The notes below the pieces were generated by a model. That model ran no database searches, was not told where the DNA came from, and saw only the letters and a list, made by a program, of their open reading frames with translations. Positions 50,901 through 63,700 of a stretch of DNA of 64,000 nucleotides are shown here, piece by piece. The number at the start of each line of letters is the position of its first letter. Position 1 is the stretch's first letter. A program made the position numbers and the translations under genes. Location of the stretch: contig CANTUZ010000008.1 in assembly GCA_947846985.1 (NCBI GenBank), forward strand, positions 29,903,352 to 29,967,351. Direction: 5' to 3'. Source of the DNA: Fratercula arctica. Taxonomy: Eukaryota > Chordata > Aves > Charadriiformes > Alcidae.

Positions 50901-53900
50901 ACGTCAGAAAGTAACGTGTGCTTCTGTTGGTGCTACAGGAGTCAATTTCTTCATCCCTTCTCAGTACAAGGTCTCCTGCTTCATGGACATCTTAGAACTT
51001 CTTCTGGAGCTGCCCAGGATACAGACTACATTAGCCCACAGGCTCCCATGATGCCTGTCCAACAGGGATTGCTCCAAAATACAGCAAAAGCCAACTCAGC
51101 TGATTTGATTTGAAATGAGTCTAGCCCTTCTTCCCCATAGTTAAGTGTGGTCACTGACAGTTTTTTGTCACTAAACACCCCTTCACGCTTGCTAGCTCAG
51201 GGCTGTATTTTCTGCACACTCACCATCTTGTTCTCTTTAATTTTTTTGGCTAGGGTGTTTCTGGGAGCAGATGTAGATGCAGTCATAGTTTTTGCTGGGG
51301 TCTTTTGACCTGATAAAACAGTGCTGTCTTCTTTCTGGTCTTCCTCATCCTCCTCCTCTGAGCAGGAAGCAGAATATTCACTCTCACTTTCTAAATAGGG
51401 ATCTGGAGCTAGAGCATAAATTAAAGTTAAAAGCTAGCAGCTTCTTACATACAACACATTTTGCAGCACCTTGCTCTCCCATACATTCTCTAGATGTTTT
51501 TCAAGCATATGATTCCTAAAAATATTTCACAGAAAAGTAAAATCAATGCAAACACATATAGCCATTCCTTCCCCAGTTCTAGGCTCACAAATTATTTAGT
51601 ACAGCTTGCTCCTTGATACCATCTAAGAAACATAATCCTACCATAAAAAATGTCTAAAAAAGGAAAATGGAATTCTCTGTTTCTCTTAGCATCTCTATGT
51701 CAGTTTTGCCAAATGCTGATCATGCAAGCTGAGTATCTTCTGGATCATACTCTGCAAAAAATGTTTTGTAAAAGACCTCTGTTAGCAATGTTGATTGAAG
51801 AGCACAGACAGAATCTGGCTCAGTCTTGGTCTCTCAACACAAAGAAGAAATAGAACACAAAATGTCACACACAAAACTCTCCTCTGCATTCATTCTGAGC
51901 ATATAGAGACAACCAGTTACTGGAAATACTTTACCATTAATGTCCCAGCCATCATAAAAAGTTTTATGATTTGGTTCAAGCAATTATGCCAGACTTAAGT
52001 GTCAGCATAGGTTAAATTACTGAGAGTTTTGTCTCTTTTGATCATGTTGCTGAACTGAAGTTCAGCAACTTGGTGCTTCTAACCCTTCCACCCCTTACCT
52101 AAGTAGGTAGAGAAAAGGTCTACACAGACTTCCTTAAGGACATTTCTACACTCTCTGCAGGAAGAATCAGATTGCTTCAGTCAGACTGCTACTACAGGCA
52201 GAGGCCCACCAGGAGAAACACCCTCCTCTGAACACAGTGCCTCACTGGTTGTGGGAGCTGACTGCAAAGGTTGATCTTTACCTGCTAGCCTCTTCCTGAG
52301 TCTGTAAGGTGTGGTAGACACAAATTCTTTCTTTTTACTCTGTAACAGCGAAGAAAAAACATACATTAGAAACATATAACTCTTCAAAACAGCCCTCTGC
52401 CAAGCAAAGAGTAGAATCAGGTTACATTTCCAAACTATTTCAGCCCTCGAGAAACCGGGAAAGCAGAGGCAATAAGTATGGAGAGTTCTTGTTTTGCCAT
52501 TCAGAGCTAGAAAGGGGCAGGATCAGGTTCCAAAGTGGGATTAATTCTTTCAGCTAATATCCTTACACAGAGGGTAGAAAACTGTGAAATCTCCAACCAA
52601 GATGCCAATCTTGGCCCCTTAAGAGTCAAATCGAAGCAATGACAAACTGAAAATGCTTTGACTCCCCAGAGCAGTCATTTTTCACCTCACACTGTCTACT
52701 CCAAGTGATTTGGAATTCCACTATGAAAACAACTACCAGAATAACGGAAGACCACTCAGAATACTAAGCCCGGAAGAAGCAGAGCAAAGGGAACCCAAGC
52801 TGCCTGGGCTCATCAAGTTCCAGTGGCATGTATTCCTTACACATGTGTAAAGCACATACCTAACTCGGACACAAGTCTGGTGGAAGGAAACACTTTTGTT
52901 AATCCTGTCAAAGTGGATGTGAAATCATCAAGGAGTGAACATGGCATCCCAAAACACCATCTGTTACAGGCATATCTCATCCTGGAACCTTATACTGGAA
53001 AAGCTGTGCGCACATTTCTAGTATGATGCTGTACCATTTTAGAAAGCCAACTGTTTCACAGCACTCTCTTTATAACCAACACAGCTGGCAGTTCTGGACT
53101 GTATCTCTCTGTAGCATAACAAAAGATGACATCAACTTACACCCCACCCCCATTATCACAAATTATTTTTTATAAACCAATGCTACAGTATGAAACTGAA
53201 CAGCATGACAGTTCTTGAATTCCTGTTCTAACAGCACTCCTTAAAATTAAGGCTGTTTCTTCCTTTGATAAGAACCTGGAAAGCTATGAGTTTAACTGCA
53301 TATTAAGGGATTGTCTAGCATCCTCACTTGTGTGATGCAAGCAAATAGTCTCCACCCATGCTGATTAAACTGTCAAACCCACTATTTGCCCACTGATTCT
53401 AAATCCCATAGTCCTCACCAATGGTAGCTCTGGTTCTCACTTGAGTTACTGCTGGCTGGTTGGATTAGGAGAGACACCTGTACCACGGATAAGGCTTTTC
53501 AAAATCCTTTCTTTCCAGAACTGTAGTAATTGGACAGTTCAAGATTTAAAAGTGAAAAAAAAAAAAAACCACAAACAAAAAAAACCCCAAGCAAAGTAGA
53601 GTCATCACTCACCTTCTGCTGCACTTTGTTTGAACTTGAACGTTCTGCAAAGCAAGAAACAGCATTGTTCACAGTACTGCATATTTTCAACAGCAGTACA
53701 AGATGGTCCATTAGAAAAATAGGCCAATAGGCATTCACTATTCAAAGGCACTCCGCGCCAAAATATCAACTCTCTAGGTGGTTAATCCTATGAGGGAAGT
53801 CTCTGGCTCCCCGCAGGTAGGCAAGGAGAGAACAAAGACAGACAATGTTATTAGCACAGAAGGTAGCTTTTCATTCTGGTCACAGCTTTGGGAGGCCATC

Positions 53901-56900
53901 AGCAGGAGGGAAAAGGCTGAAAAATGAGCTAATGTCCTCTCCCTGAGCACATCAGACTCCATTTCTGAGCAAAAAGTAACATGCTCTTGCCAGTGTTGAG
54001 CTGCACTGACTTCTCCCACCTGTATTTCTCCCTACGGCCGTGGGTGCTTGAATATTATACAACGAAGTGTGAATTTACACATGAACACCTGCACAATCCT
54101 ACCCATTTGGTGTTCAACAAATCAGCCCAGCTCATAACTCTCTCAAGTGCAAGCATTCCTCTGTTGAACACAGAGGAAATCATTAAGTGTCACAGCAACA
54201 GATGAGAAAGAAGTTCCTGTTTACACCAGCAGGGCAGAATAAAAGATCTGACACTCAGGTGAACCAGAGGTCATGCATACCAAGCAGTTCAGTCTACAAC
54301 GTTAAGCTGACTAGAATACTCAAGCATGACAGAAGCTGGCACTCAAGCATGCACTTCACCACCCAAACAGAAACACAACACCCATTCACTCAGCTTCAGT
54401 TCCCCAAAGCATTGCAGGACTTACTGCTGCTTTGAGGGGTTTTGGCTGTCTTCTCAGGGCACTTGGAGTGATCAGGTGCAACACTCTGTCCAGGTGTCTG
54501 GGCTAATTCAGAGGCTGTAGGAAATAGGGGGAAGGGAAGAAGTTTCACATGTCAGGTACAAAACTCCCAGCTCTGGCTCGTCAGCCATGGAGCCATATAC
54601 CTGAAACACTCTCTAAGTATTAATTTCCTAGCTATTTCAATAAGTGCACCAGATAAGTCCATTTTTTTTCTAACCCTAAAGGCGAATGTAATCCTTAACA
54701 AAGATTTTCAAAGATTGAACTACTCAGTTAATTCATTTTAGAATGTTCATTTTAGAAGGCTCAGGTAGTGGCAGAGCATGCTTTTCGCCCTGGGAGACCA
54801 CATGTCTTCGAATCACAGCAATGTTTGGTCATGCTCACTTAGTCCTTTAAAATTGCAACCGGACATAGTAAAGCAGCAGGTATAGCAAACACATCAGTTC
54901 CCCAGGAGGTGGGTTCTTGTATCCACTACTTACCAGGACAAACTGAAGTTGAATCACTGATCTCAATATGGAAGGCCCCTGTATCCTGCTAACAGTTCCT
55001 CAAGAAAACCAGCCCTCCATTGTATAACTTGCCTCAGTTTTCAAACCGAGTCATGGCTCCAGGAGGGAGCACCAGTGAAACCTACCCTGCTGCAAAGGAG
55101 GCGCGAGAAACACACAAATTCCCAAGACACAGTAGAAGCCCAGAGAAGAAGTAAAGAGGTACAGAAACCACAGTTTCTGTATAGTGACACAGAATGATGA
55201 CCCCCCTCCCTTGGATCATCCTTTGTATCAGTAGCTGTGACAGCTAAACACCAATGAAGTTCAGATGGTGCTGAGCACACAGACTCTTCAAGTGAGAAGA
55301 AACACAGTGGCATCAGGGCTCAAGCATCTCATTTGAACCAGAACAGCCCATCCTCTCCGAAACTGCCACTTTCTGCTTGCTTCTCCTAAGCCTACAGTTA
55401 GCCTAGCAAGCACGCTCAGACACTTTTGAGTAGGAGAAATCCCCTGACACACAAAGCTAATACTGCCTTTTTTTGACTCTTTGCTACACAATGACTTATT
55501 CTTACATCCTTCTAAGTTACACAAATAAAACCCCTGCCATCCTTTGGCACTTACAAACAGACTTTCTCCCAGCATTAAGAAACTTCCACTTTTCTTATGC
55601 ATTTATTTATTATCTGTATTTCTTATCCCCACCATGCCTTTGCGTTGTTCTAGCCCTGTGCTTTTGTTTCTGAGAAAGACTGATTCAGAGACAGATAAAA
55701 GGTACTGAAATATGGCAAACATATCTTTTGAATAAACAGAAGCGACAAATCACATTAACAGTGTACTCAAAAAAAGACCATAGCCAGAGCAAGAAAGAAA
55801 GAAGAGGTAAACATACCCAGCTCTGCCATTTTGCTGGAGCGTTTGGGAGTCTGGAATGAGTAAACTTCACCACCACTTATACTTGAGCCATTTCCCATTG
55901 AATCTGTGAAAAGAAATGTTACTTGTAGCTACTTAAAAAACACTGGTATATTCCCAACCCAAGGAAGATGGAATGCAACATTTTACTATTTGGCTCAAAG
56001 GACTCTTTATATTGCACATATGATGAAATAAATATCATAACAAAATCCTAGAATCATTATCCTCTCCTCTGTTACCACAAGCACAGCTAGAACTGGTCAG
56101 GACTCAAAAACAATTTTATCAACACTGTACAACCTTGACACTGTAAGAATCTCCTGAAGTCAGAGCTGTGTTAGGTCTTCCCCTGCTAATACCTTGGGCA
56201 CATATTCCAAGAGCAGCAACATATTTCTTCTCTTCCAGGATCTCCTGAGCTTCATCGTCTGAAATATTCTCAAGTTTCTTCACAAATGTCTTCACACTGA
56301 CTGTTGGCTGAGTCTTGTCCTTCCGTACTTTAATACCTATGATTGCAATAAAAGTTTTAACCCCCCACTATTTCATTATTTCTATTGCAGTAGTACACAG
56401 CTACCCCATTTAGAGACCAAGTTCCTGTTGTGCAAATCACTGAACAAATACAACGCTGAAAAGATGTCCCTCTAAAAATAATAGCTGGTCTATGCCCTGG
56501 TGGTCAGATGACCCTACAGCCATTAGTCTCTCCTTTACCACAAAAACTGGCCCCTGCAGCCCATGAGCTCAAGATCCTCATTTCAGCACACACCAGCTTC
56601 CACCGTTTGGGAGAAATGACGCTGACTCACACATGGAAGTATCAAATTGCATGCAAAGGGGATGGTATTTAGCATCCCTTATGTCCCCCTAGCAAAGGGT
56701 AACAAGTGGAAAAGACCTGGCCTATAAGCTGCCAGTACACTCATGGGAGAATTTAGGCTGAGATCTCTGGAGAGCGTCTGTCTGACCTGATCAAAGCAGA
56801 GCCAACAGCGCAGTCAGATCAGGGTGCTCTGTGCCTTGTACAGGCAAGTTTTAAGCATCTCCATAGAAGTTCCAAACCTTAAAAGTAGTTAAAACGGCAG

Positions 56901-57410
56901 CAAAAGACTCCTGCAACAACCACCTCGAACCGTGCTCCGATTTGGTTCTGCGTGTGTTTAACCACGTCAGGGGTTGGGAAGTACCTAGGAAGCCAGGCTT
57001 TTTGTGCCGCTGCTCCCAGGGCCGTCACACACACACCGCTGCTCGGGAAGCTAGTACCGAGAGCTGGTATCCACACCGCCTTCGGCTGCCCCTTTCCATG
57101 TGCCGGGGCGGGGACGGGAGAAAACTGCGGAAGAGGCAGTAGAAGGAGAACGACGCTGGAGGCGTTGTCCTGCCTGCAGCCCGGTCAAGGCGCTCAGCCG
57201 CCCCAGCTGCTGGAGAAGGGTTCCGTTCCCGGGGTGGGGGCCGCGCCCGCCCGGACCCCTCTCGCAGAGCCCTGGGAGCAGCGGGCGGCGCCAGGCTGGG
57301 CGCTGCCCCGGGCGGGGTGTACCTGGGTCATCAGCAATGTGCTTCAGGACCTCCTCATCGGGCACGAACTTCACCCGCAGGCCGCCGCCCTTCCCCTCCG
57401 ACTGGCTCAT
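42000..57410 (-). CDS. ORC2: ORC2, origin recognition complex subunit 2 (complete, 16 coding exons)
   Basis: ORC2 is a core subunit of the nuclear complex that marks replication origins and loads MCM helicase. Exons in order: 57323-57410, 56193-56336, 55817-55903, 54425-54514, 53613-53644, 52282-52339, 51224-51408, 50497-50595, 48748-48857, 47083-47215, 46582-46678, 44775-44921, 44014-44185, 43628-43689, 42742-42860 and 42000-42086 (TAA 42000-42002). They total 1,710 nt, 569 residues (human 577), with consistent phases. The first ~230 residues are charged and low-complexity with S/T-P sites ([22 protein letters not shown], acidic [13 protein letters not shown]). The AAA+-like domain follows ([50 protein letters not shown]), then the winged helix ([54 protein letters not shown]). 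The start gives [10 protein letters not shown]; a GTG three codons upstream is ignored. One exon is only 32 nt. Confidence 0.97.
49091..49111. repeat. Short tandem repeat (CTAGAA)3
   Basis: About three and a half copies of the hexamer CTAGAA in an ORC2 intron. Confidence 0.8.
53554..53592. repeat. A-rich tract beside the 32-nt ORC2 exon
   Basis: A13 followed by ACAAACAAAAAAAACCCC, 20-60 bases from the donor of the 32-nt exon. In the ORC2 transcript it reads as a U-rich run just downstream of that donor, where U-rich binding proteins could promote inclusion (inference). Confidence 0.7.
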
Positions 57411-58100
57411 GGCGGGCACCCTGCGAGCACCCGCGCCTCAGACACGCGGGTTCCGCCCAGCCCCGCCGCCAGGGGGCGCTGCCGCAAGGCGCGCACGGCG
57501 GCAGGCGGCAGTGAACCGTCGGGACCGTCCTCCGCCTCCCTGCGCCGCCCGGGCCCGGGGCCCAAGACTCGACGCCAGGGCTCCTGCCCCCTCCGCCGCC
57601 GGCCCGCCGCGGGCTCCCGGCCGCCCCCCGCGGCAGCAGCGGGAGGCGGAAGCGGGTTCACGTGCCAGATAACGGGGAACTCCACTCCCTGACGACGAGG
57701 TGGGCGGGCACTGAACGCCGCTGCCGCGCCTTGACCGACCTGTGCCTCGGACAATCCGCGTCCCTCTTTTCTGCTCCGCCTTCCGCCGGGCGGGAGCGGC
57801 GACAGGGCGGGACTTCCGCTGCCGGCGAAGCGCGCCCCCGCCGGGCGGGCGCCCGGGGTTGCTGTGGCGACGGGAAGCCGCCGTGACAGCCGGGCGGGAA
57901 CGGCCCCGGCCCCGGCCCCGACACCCGCGTCTTCAGACAAGCACCCGGACGACAGCGGCTGCAGGGAACGCTCCTGCCGGGCGCGCTGAACTCGCACATG
58001 CAGCCCCCGGCGGCTGCTGCCGCCTCCCGCGTGTCCATGTGTGCCCGCGCTGTGGAGGCCTGCAGGTGTGCCCTGCGGCATGCAACCCCAGCGACATAAA
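57080..58100 (-). promoter_or_regulatory. ORC2: CpG island, ORC2 promoter
   Basis: GC- and CpG-rich sequence around and upstream of the ORC2 start codon. It contains GGCGGGAA at 57893-57900, which fits an E2F-type site, and several purine-rich GGAAG/CTTCC ETS-like cores. ORC genes are often E2F-controlled (general knowledge); use of this site is inferred. Long GC-rich open frames here, up to 246 codons, are composition artefacts overlapping exon 1. Confidence 0.7.
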
Positions 58101-58165
58101 GTGGGGGAAAAAAAAAAAAAAAACAATTCACAAAGTATTCATTTCTGTTCAGAAACAGCACAATA

Positions 58166-58171
58166 TTTATT
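58166..58171 (-). terminator. HYCC2: Candidate HYCC2 polyadenylation signal
   Basis: AATAAA on the minus strand, with a U16 run and G/U sequence 40-60 nt downstream, about 750 bp before the ORC2 start codon. It would separate two same-strand genes. Confidence 0.5.
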
Positions 58172-60685
58172 TAACATCTTTATATATTTATATATATATA
58201 ATTATTTTTTCTGCATTGCAGATTGTGTCGAGTTTTATACATCTCTATTTACAATGATTTAAAATAATTATATTTCATCTCTGGCAGGTATTTACAAAGG
58301 TCAATAGTAACTACATTTCACATTTCAACAACAGTCAACAGCATTAACCAGCTCAGTAAGACAGTTAAGATAATGGCTTACATGCACCAATAACATGATC
58401 TTCAATACGTGCCATCTTCAGGTCTAAGAATGAAGATTTTTTTTTTTCCCTGGTCCCAGGTTAAAGGACATCCTACAGCACAGGTCGCGGTTAGTAAAAC
58501 CCGTTTGGTTTAGTCCTTTCACCAGAACCAAATCCTGACCGTCTGGGGTCGGTCCCAGCAGGCCGGGGCCGTCCTGGTGAAGAGGGGACACACCACCACG
58601 CTGCGTCCTCTTGCCTATAAGCTGTGTGTCCACACGAAGTGGGCTACTTGCTGCTTATGCTCCTTCTGTGACAGAGATAAGATTACATAATGCTAAAGTA
58701 GTAAAAATCCTCAGAAACCCTAGTTCAGAGAAACAAACCTGGTATGGCAGAAAAAAGTAAGAAAATAACCTTTTAACCCTTGCAGAATGTTTCTTTTTGC
58801 TAGTAAAATTGACGGCATATCCTTTATTCTTACAAGGACAAAAACAGATCAAAAGATTCATTGTAAAGTACAGGAATTACAAATTTTAAAAATGCAGCAT
58901 GGGGTACCTCAATTTAGTTGTTGGGGTTTTTTTTATAGCAAATAAAAGCTACCATAGGTAAATCTAAACTGTATTATCTGATTTAATTATTAAAAATCTT
59001 TCCTGGAATCTTCGATATGGAAAAAATGTTAAATGACTCAATTTTATTCAATCATATGGTATTTTCCCATGAACAACCAGCTAGTAATATCCATCCCAAA
59101 AGTATTCACTATCTGCAAGAAAACAGTAAGAAATCTTGTTTCAAAGTAATCATTGAACACTAGCACACAAACACACAGACACACCCCAGTACTAGGAATC
59201 TATCAATACTTGGACAAGTTGTTTTATCCTGAGAGGTTGTTAACACACACCTACTGTATACTTGAAGCCACAAAGTTTTTACTACTTGCATTTTTCATAA
59301 ACTAATAACATGGAAGTCTAGCACAACAATAATAACTGCCTGAACAGAAAAACAGTGTCAATAGCCAGTACTTCTGTCACTCCCAAGTCCTCCTTATTTT
59401 AGAGCAAAAGGTAAAAAGGTTATTCCATTCATACTACTTTTTCTGTTTTGTCATCAGTTCTGGGGAGAATGAGGACTCAAACACACAGGATCCACTACTG
59501 ATTTGTAAGGAAGTCTCCACGACAAAGCACGATAGAGTCACTTTGCTATGAGATACTCCTAAACAGAAATCTTTCCTGATCATTTTACCCTCTAAAACCA
59601 AAAACCTGTGTGAATTCTATTCCACATTTTAGTGAGTGATTAATCACCTTTCCAAGAGTCAAAATCTAAATTGCTTTAAAGAGTTCTATCAGAATGCAAA
59701 GATAGTCCACTCTAAATTGCATACATCTCACCAACTGCGAAACGCTGGGAGCTCACAACCAAGTAATTGGTTAATAAAACTTGATCTCATCACTTTGCTC
59801 ATCACGCACAAGCTAAAATGTAGGGCAAGATTTTACTGTACAGACACAAAGTTTTACTATACATCTGTTCCCATCAACAGCTCCTCACAGGAATAGTTTA
59901 GTAATCCTTTATAATAGGCAAGATAATTTATGGACCCATTTAAAATTGATTTGGTCCCTCACATACTACCTTTGGTAAAATCTGATTAACACAGGGGAAA
60001 AAAAAAAAAAAAAACCAGACAAAAAAAAAACTAGGGGAGGGGGGTAGCCTAAAGAAAAATAAATAAAAGAATGGAAGCAAAAATTGAAATTTTTTCATTA
60101 AATCTCAAATACAGACAAACAACATGGGACAGATTTTTACTAAATCCATTTCTGGAAACTGTAAGGTGCCCTTAAGACTTCTACAGCTTGCTTCTGAACT
60201 TTTAATGTCACAGGCCCTGACACTTGCCAAACTTATCTGAAATGGCTAGCTGTTATGTTTTGACATCTTGTTCCAAGATTTGTTTTATTTTAAATAAAAT
60301 TTCATGATGACTATGTGGAAAGCCTCATACATATCAGTCTTGCAAAATCCACTTACTGTTTCCTTTCAGGAATGACTGACAAACCAAGCTGCTCACAGTT
60401 CTCCATCCTCTTCCACCACTGTGTAAGAGGCAGGTGAGTATTTTGGCTCTTCAGCTCGTCACAACATTCAAATTTTGATAGACTGATACATGTCTACACT
60501 AACACAACATCCGTGTCACGATCCGTTACCCTGAATCACCTACAGAAAAGCTTTCCACAGCAACGTTTATCCGAGGGCCAGTGGGAAAACAAACTAAAAA
60601 ATAATCAAGAGAGATTAAGGCCCATATAGAAACAAACAGCATTTAAAATACTGAAGAATATGAAATATTGAACAATTCGATATAA

Positions 60686-60719
60686 ACCAAGAATACAATG
60701 CAACCAAGAATACAATGCA
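60686..60719. repeat. Perfect 17-bp tandem duplication
   Basis: ACCAAGAATACAATGCA occurs twice in direct succession (60686-60702, 60703-60719) inside the presumed HYCC2 3' UTR. It is a recent local duplication. Confidence 0.95.
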
Positions 60720-63700
60720 AGTACAGAGTATCTGGCTTCTTTGCTTACCATGCTTGGAAAGGAGGGATATTTTGCAATTTTAGCCCTGCAATTACCCTAA
60801 ACAAGAAATTTAAATACATAAAAGGGGCATGTTTACTCTTCTGATGCAAACTATTGCTATGATGTAAATGGTTGTCACAAATGAGACCTATCTAATGGTT
60901 TTAATGCTATAGTAAACATGCCAAGGTAGCAATATCTTTGGCAATGAAAGAATTGCAGAAATTAAGGATGAGATTATTAGATTTACTAACATCAGAAACA
61001 TCTTTTTGTTTTGTGTGCAGTACATGTATTTCATTCAAACACACTCCATTCTATTTTCCACACCTCCTCCAGGATCATGAGTACAGCACCTAGGTCTGTA
61101 CTGCTTGATTTTAATGATTTTACTCAAAAAGTTATTCTTCGTTCTCACTTAGTCTTCAAATTAGTTTAAATTTGTAAGCCAAGATAAACAAAAATTTCTG
61201 GTTTGTGACCGAAGTTAAAATGCTGAACACTTAAAAGAGATAGCCATTGGTTCATGATAAAAATAGGAAAAATTTAAACTCTTAGGTTAAAATACAGCCA
61301 TAGCATAGAATTATCTATTCCAAAATTAATTTTTCAAAATATAATTCTCTGAACATGTTGTACATTAAATATTGAGGAAAATTTCCCTGGAGCTAAAATT
61401 TTCCAAGAACACTAATAATCTTCATTAAAGAAGTAAAACAAACCACATAGTGTCTGGAGACAAAAAGGGATTAGAGTTGGGGTCACCTTACTACAGAGTA
61501 GCTTTACCACCATTAAGATGCAGGTTTCCCCCTTAATCTTGAAAAATATGTTCATATTTACATACAGTATACACACAGTTGAGGCAATTGATTGTCAACA
61601 CGTGACAAATGTATGTACCTACCCACACACAAGTAAACCTCACATGGTGAGAAAAAACCCTGTCCCAGTAAACTCCAGTATTCATAAGTAGTGCAAATAA
61701 ATACTTTGTCAGAAAACATTTTTTTCTCACTATTTTGATGTTAAACCAGATAATTTTAATTATGTTAAAGCTAGCAGGAGTATGTTGGAAATGTATTTAA
61801 GACCAACACACTTGCAAACTACAAATACTAGATCTAATGCTTACTGGCTGCAACACAATGTTCAGCATTACAGAATGAATTATACTGTTAAAAAACTTTT
61901 CCAAATTCACATCAGAAAGGGTATTCAAAGAAATCTGCATTAAAATGGACAGTGGCATACAAAGTCTCCAAATGAAAACTAAAAGGATAATAAAGCAATT
62001 TGAACTGTCATCTTGCAACATTTGTTTTAATAGGTATTTTTACCTCATCACTTTGTTGCCTGCGGGATGAAAAAGTAGCTCATCATTCAACCAAAAAGCT
62101 GCTCAAAATAAACCCCTGAAAAGCACGATCAAGCTGCAGTTAGCAATCCTAACATTTTGTATTTTCTTAAAATTATCAAGCCCAACAAAAATGAGTTGCA
62201 AAATGGCAGCATATTGTGATGTGGTAAATATTGTATCAAGGAATAATTCATTTATCCCTACTTACTTGTATATATACATCAAAATGTAGTACCCACACTT
62301 GCTCACCTAAGAATTACATGTATGTGCATGCATGTACACATACATTGGGAAAAATAGTAGTGTTCTGCTTTTTTACCTTCTTTTATAATGCTGTAGTTGC
62401 ACTGAAATACTGCAGAAATCTAAATCTAGTGCCTCATGTCAAGTACCAAATGTTCTAAAAGAAGACACAGCAGAGTGAACGCAGGATAAAGAGATTTAAG
62501 TTTAAATATTTGTCACAGGCGTCAGAAAATTTTAAGTATGTTTTGTACTTTGCTTAGTACTTCGCATATATAATCAGGAAGATGGCAGATTATTCCCTCA
62601 ACCCATATCCCAGACACTTCTAATTTTATTTCTACCACAGTACTTTGAAGTGTACTGAACTTCAGTGTATAAAGTTTCACTATGATCTTAAAGCATCTTG
62701 GCATAGTTTGAGACACATCTAGAAGCATTAATGATAAACATGATACATAGCACTGGCAAAGTCTGTTATTACAGCTGGTTTGTAGATATTAGTGATGACT
62801 CATTTTGTAAGACAGATGTTGAACAGTACTCGTCTGAAAAACAACAAAACAAGCTCCCACAACTGAAACATTGCACTAAAGGGGTAATTTTGAGAAGTTA
62901 TAGAAGTACCACATCAGCACACAGCAAAAAAAAATTGTATTTTTTTTTTTTTAGAGGGAAAAATTTGACCTCTTTAAAAAGCCTTACATGGGGCAGGTAT
63001 ATATATAGAAGAACAAACCAAAATACAATGGATGAAACAATAACAAAAGGCACATCATCAAAATGAGAACTGTAAAAATATCTTAAAAGGTAGTTTGACT
63101 AAAGTTTTAACCAATTCAAACTTATGCAGGTACATTTGACTTCCCTATCTGAAGTCACTGAGCTGTCTCACTTTCCTGAAATAGTTCAATAGTGTGGGAC
63201 ACCACAGGTAAGAATATTCAAAAGAAACCAAACCAAAAAAAGGGCCATGAAATTTGGCCTGATGCCAATTTACGTGTCCTAAAACTTCCGGACTATAATG
63301 GCAAACACAGAAAGTAGAGAACCTTGCTAGTGAACAACTCTACTTTTTAAAATACTAAAATAAAGTAATTCTTAAAAAATTAGCTGACACTCCTGGCCTT
63401 TTCTTTCCCAAAGATTTAAGCACATCATTTGGTCCTTTTCAATTTCGTGATGGCTCTTTAATATAATTTCCTTTGTGATGGTCTCTACAAAATATAAACT
63501 TTGTACTTTCAGCCACGACTTATCAATTGTCTCCACTAATAAAACTTTATAAAATAAAGAGTTTAACCATATACAGCTTTTGACATTTTTGCAGAAAATG
63601 CCTCATATCTTAATCTCAACTTTCCCTTAGTTCCATCTGCGTTTGACTGGTGGTCCTTAAAGATTAACTTCAATTTAGAAACTCTTAAGGTCTTCTTTCT

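Noticed and set aside
56952..58161. Long open frames (246, 239, 190, 171 and 167 codons) around the ORC2 promoter
   Set aside because: They overlap ORC2 exon 1 and its CpG island in other frames and show only low-complexity composition.
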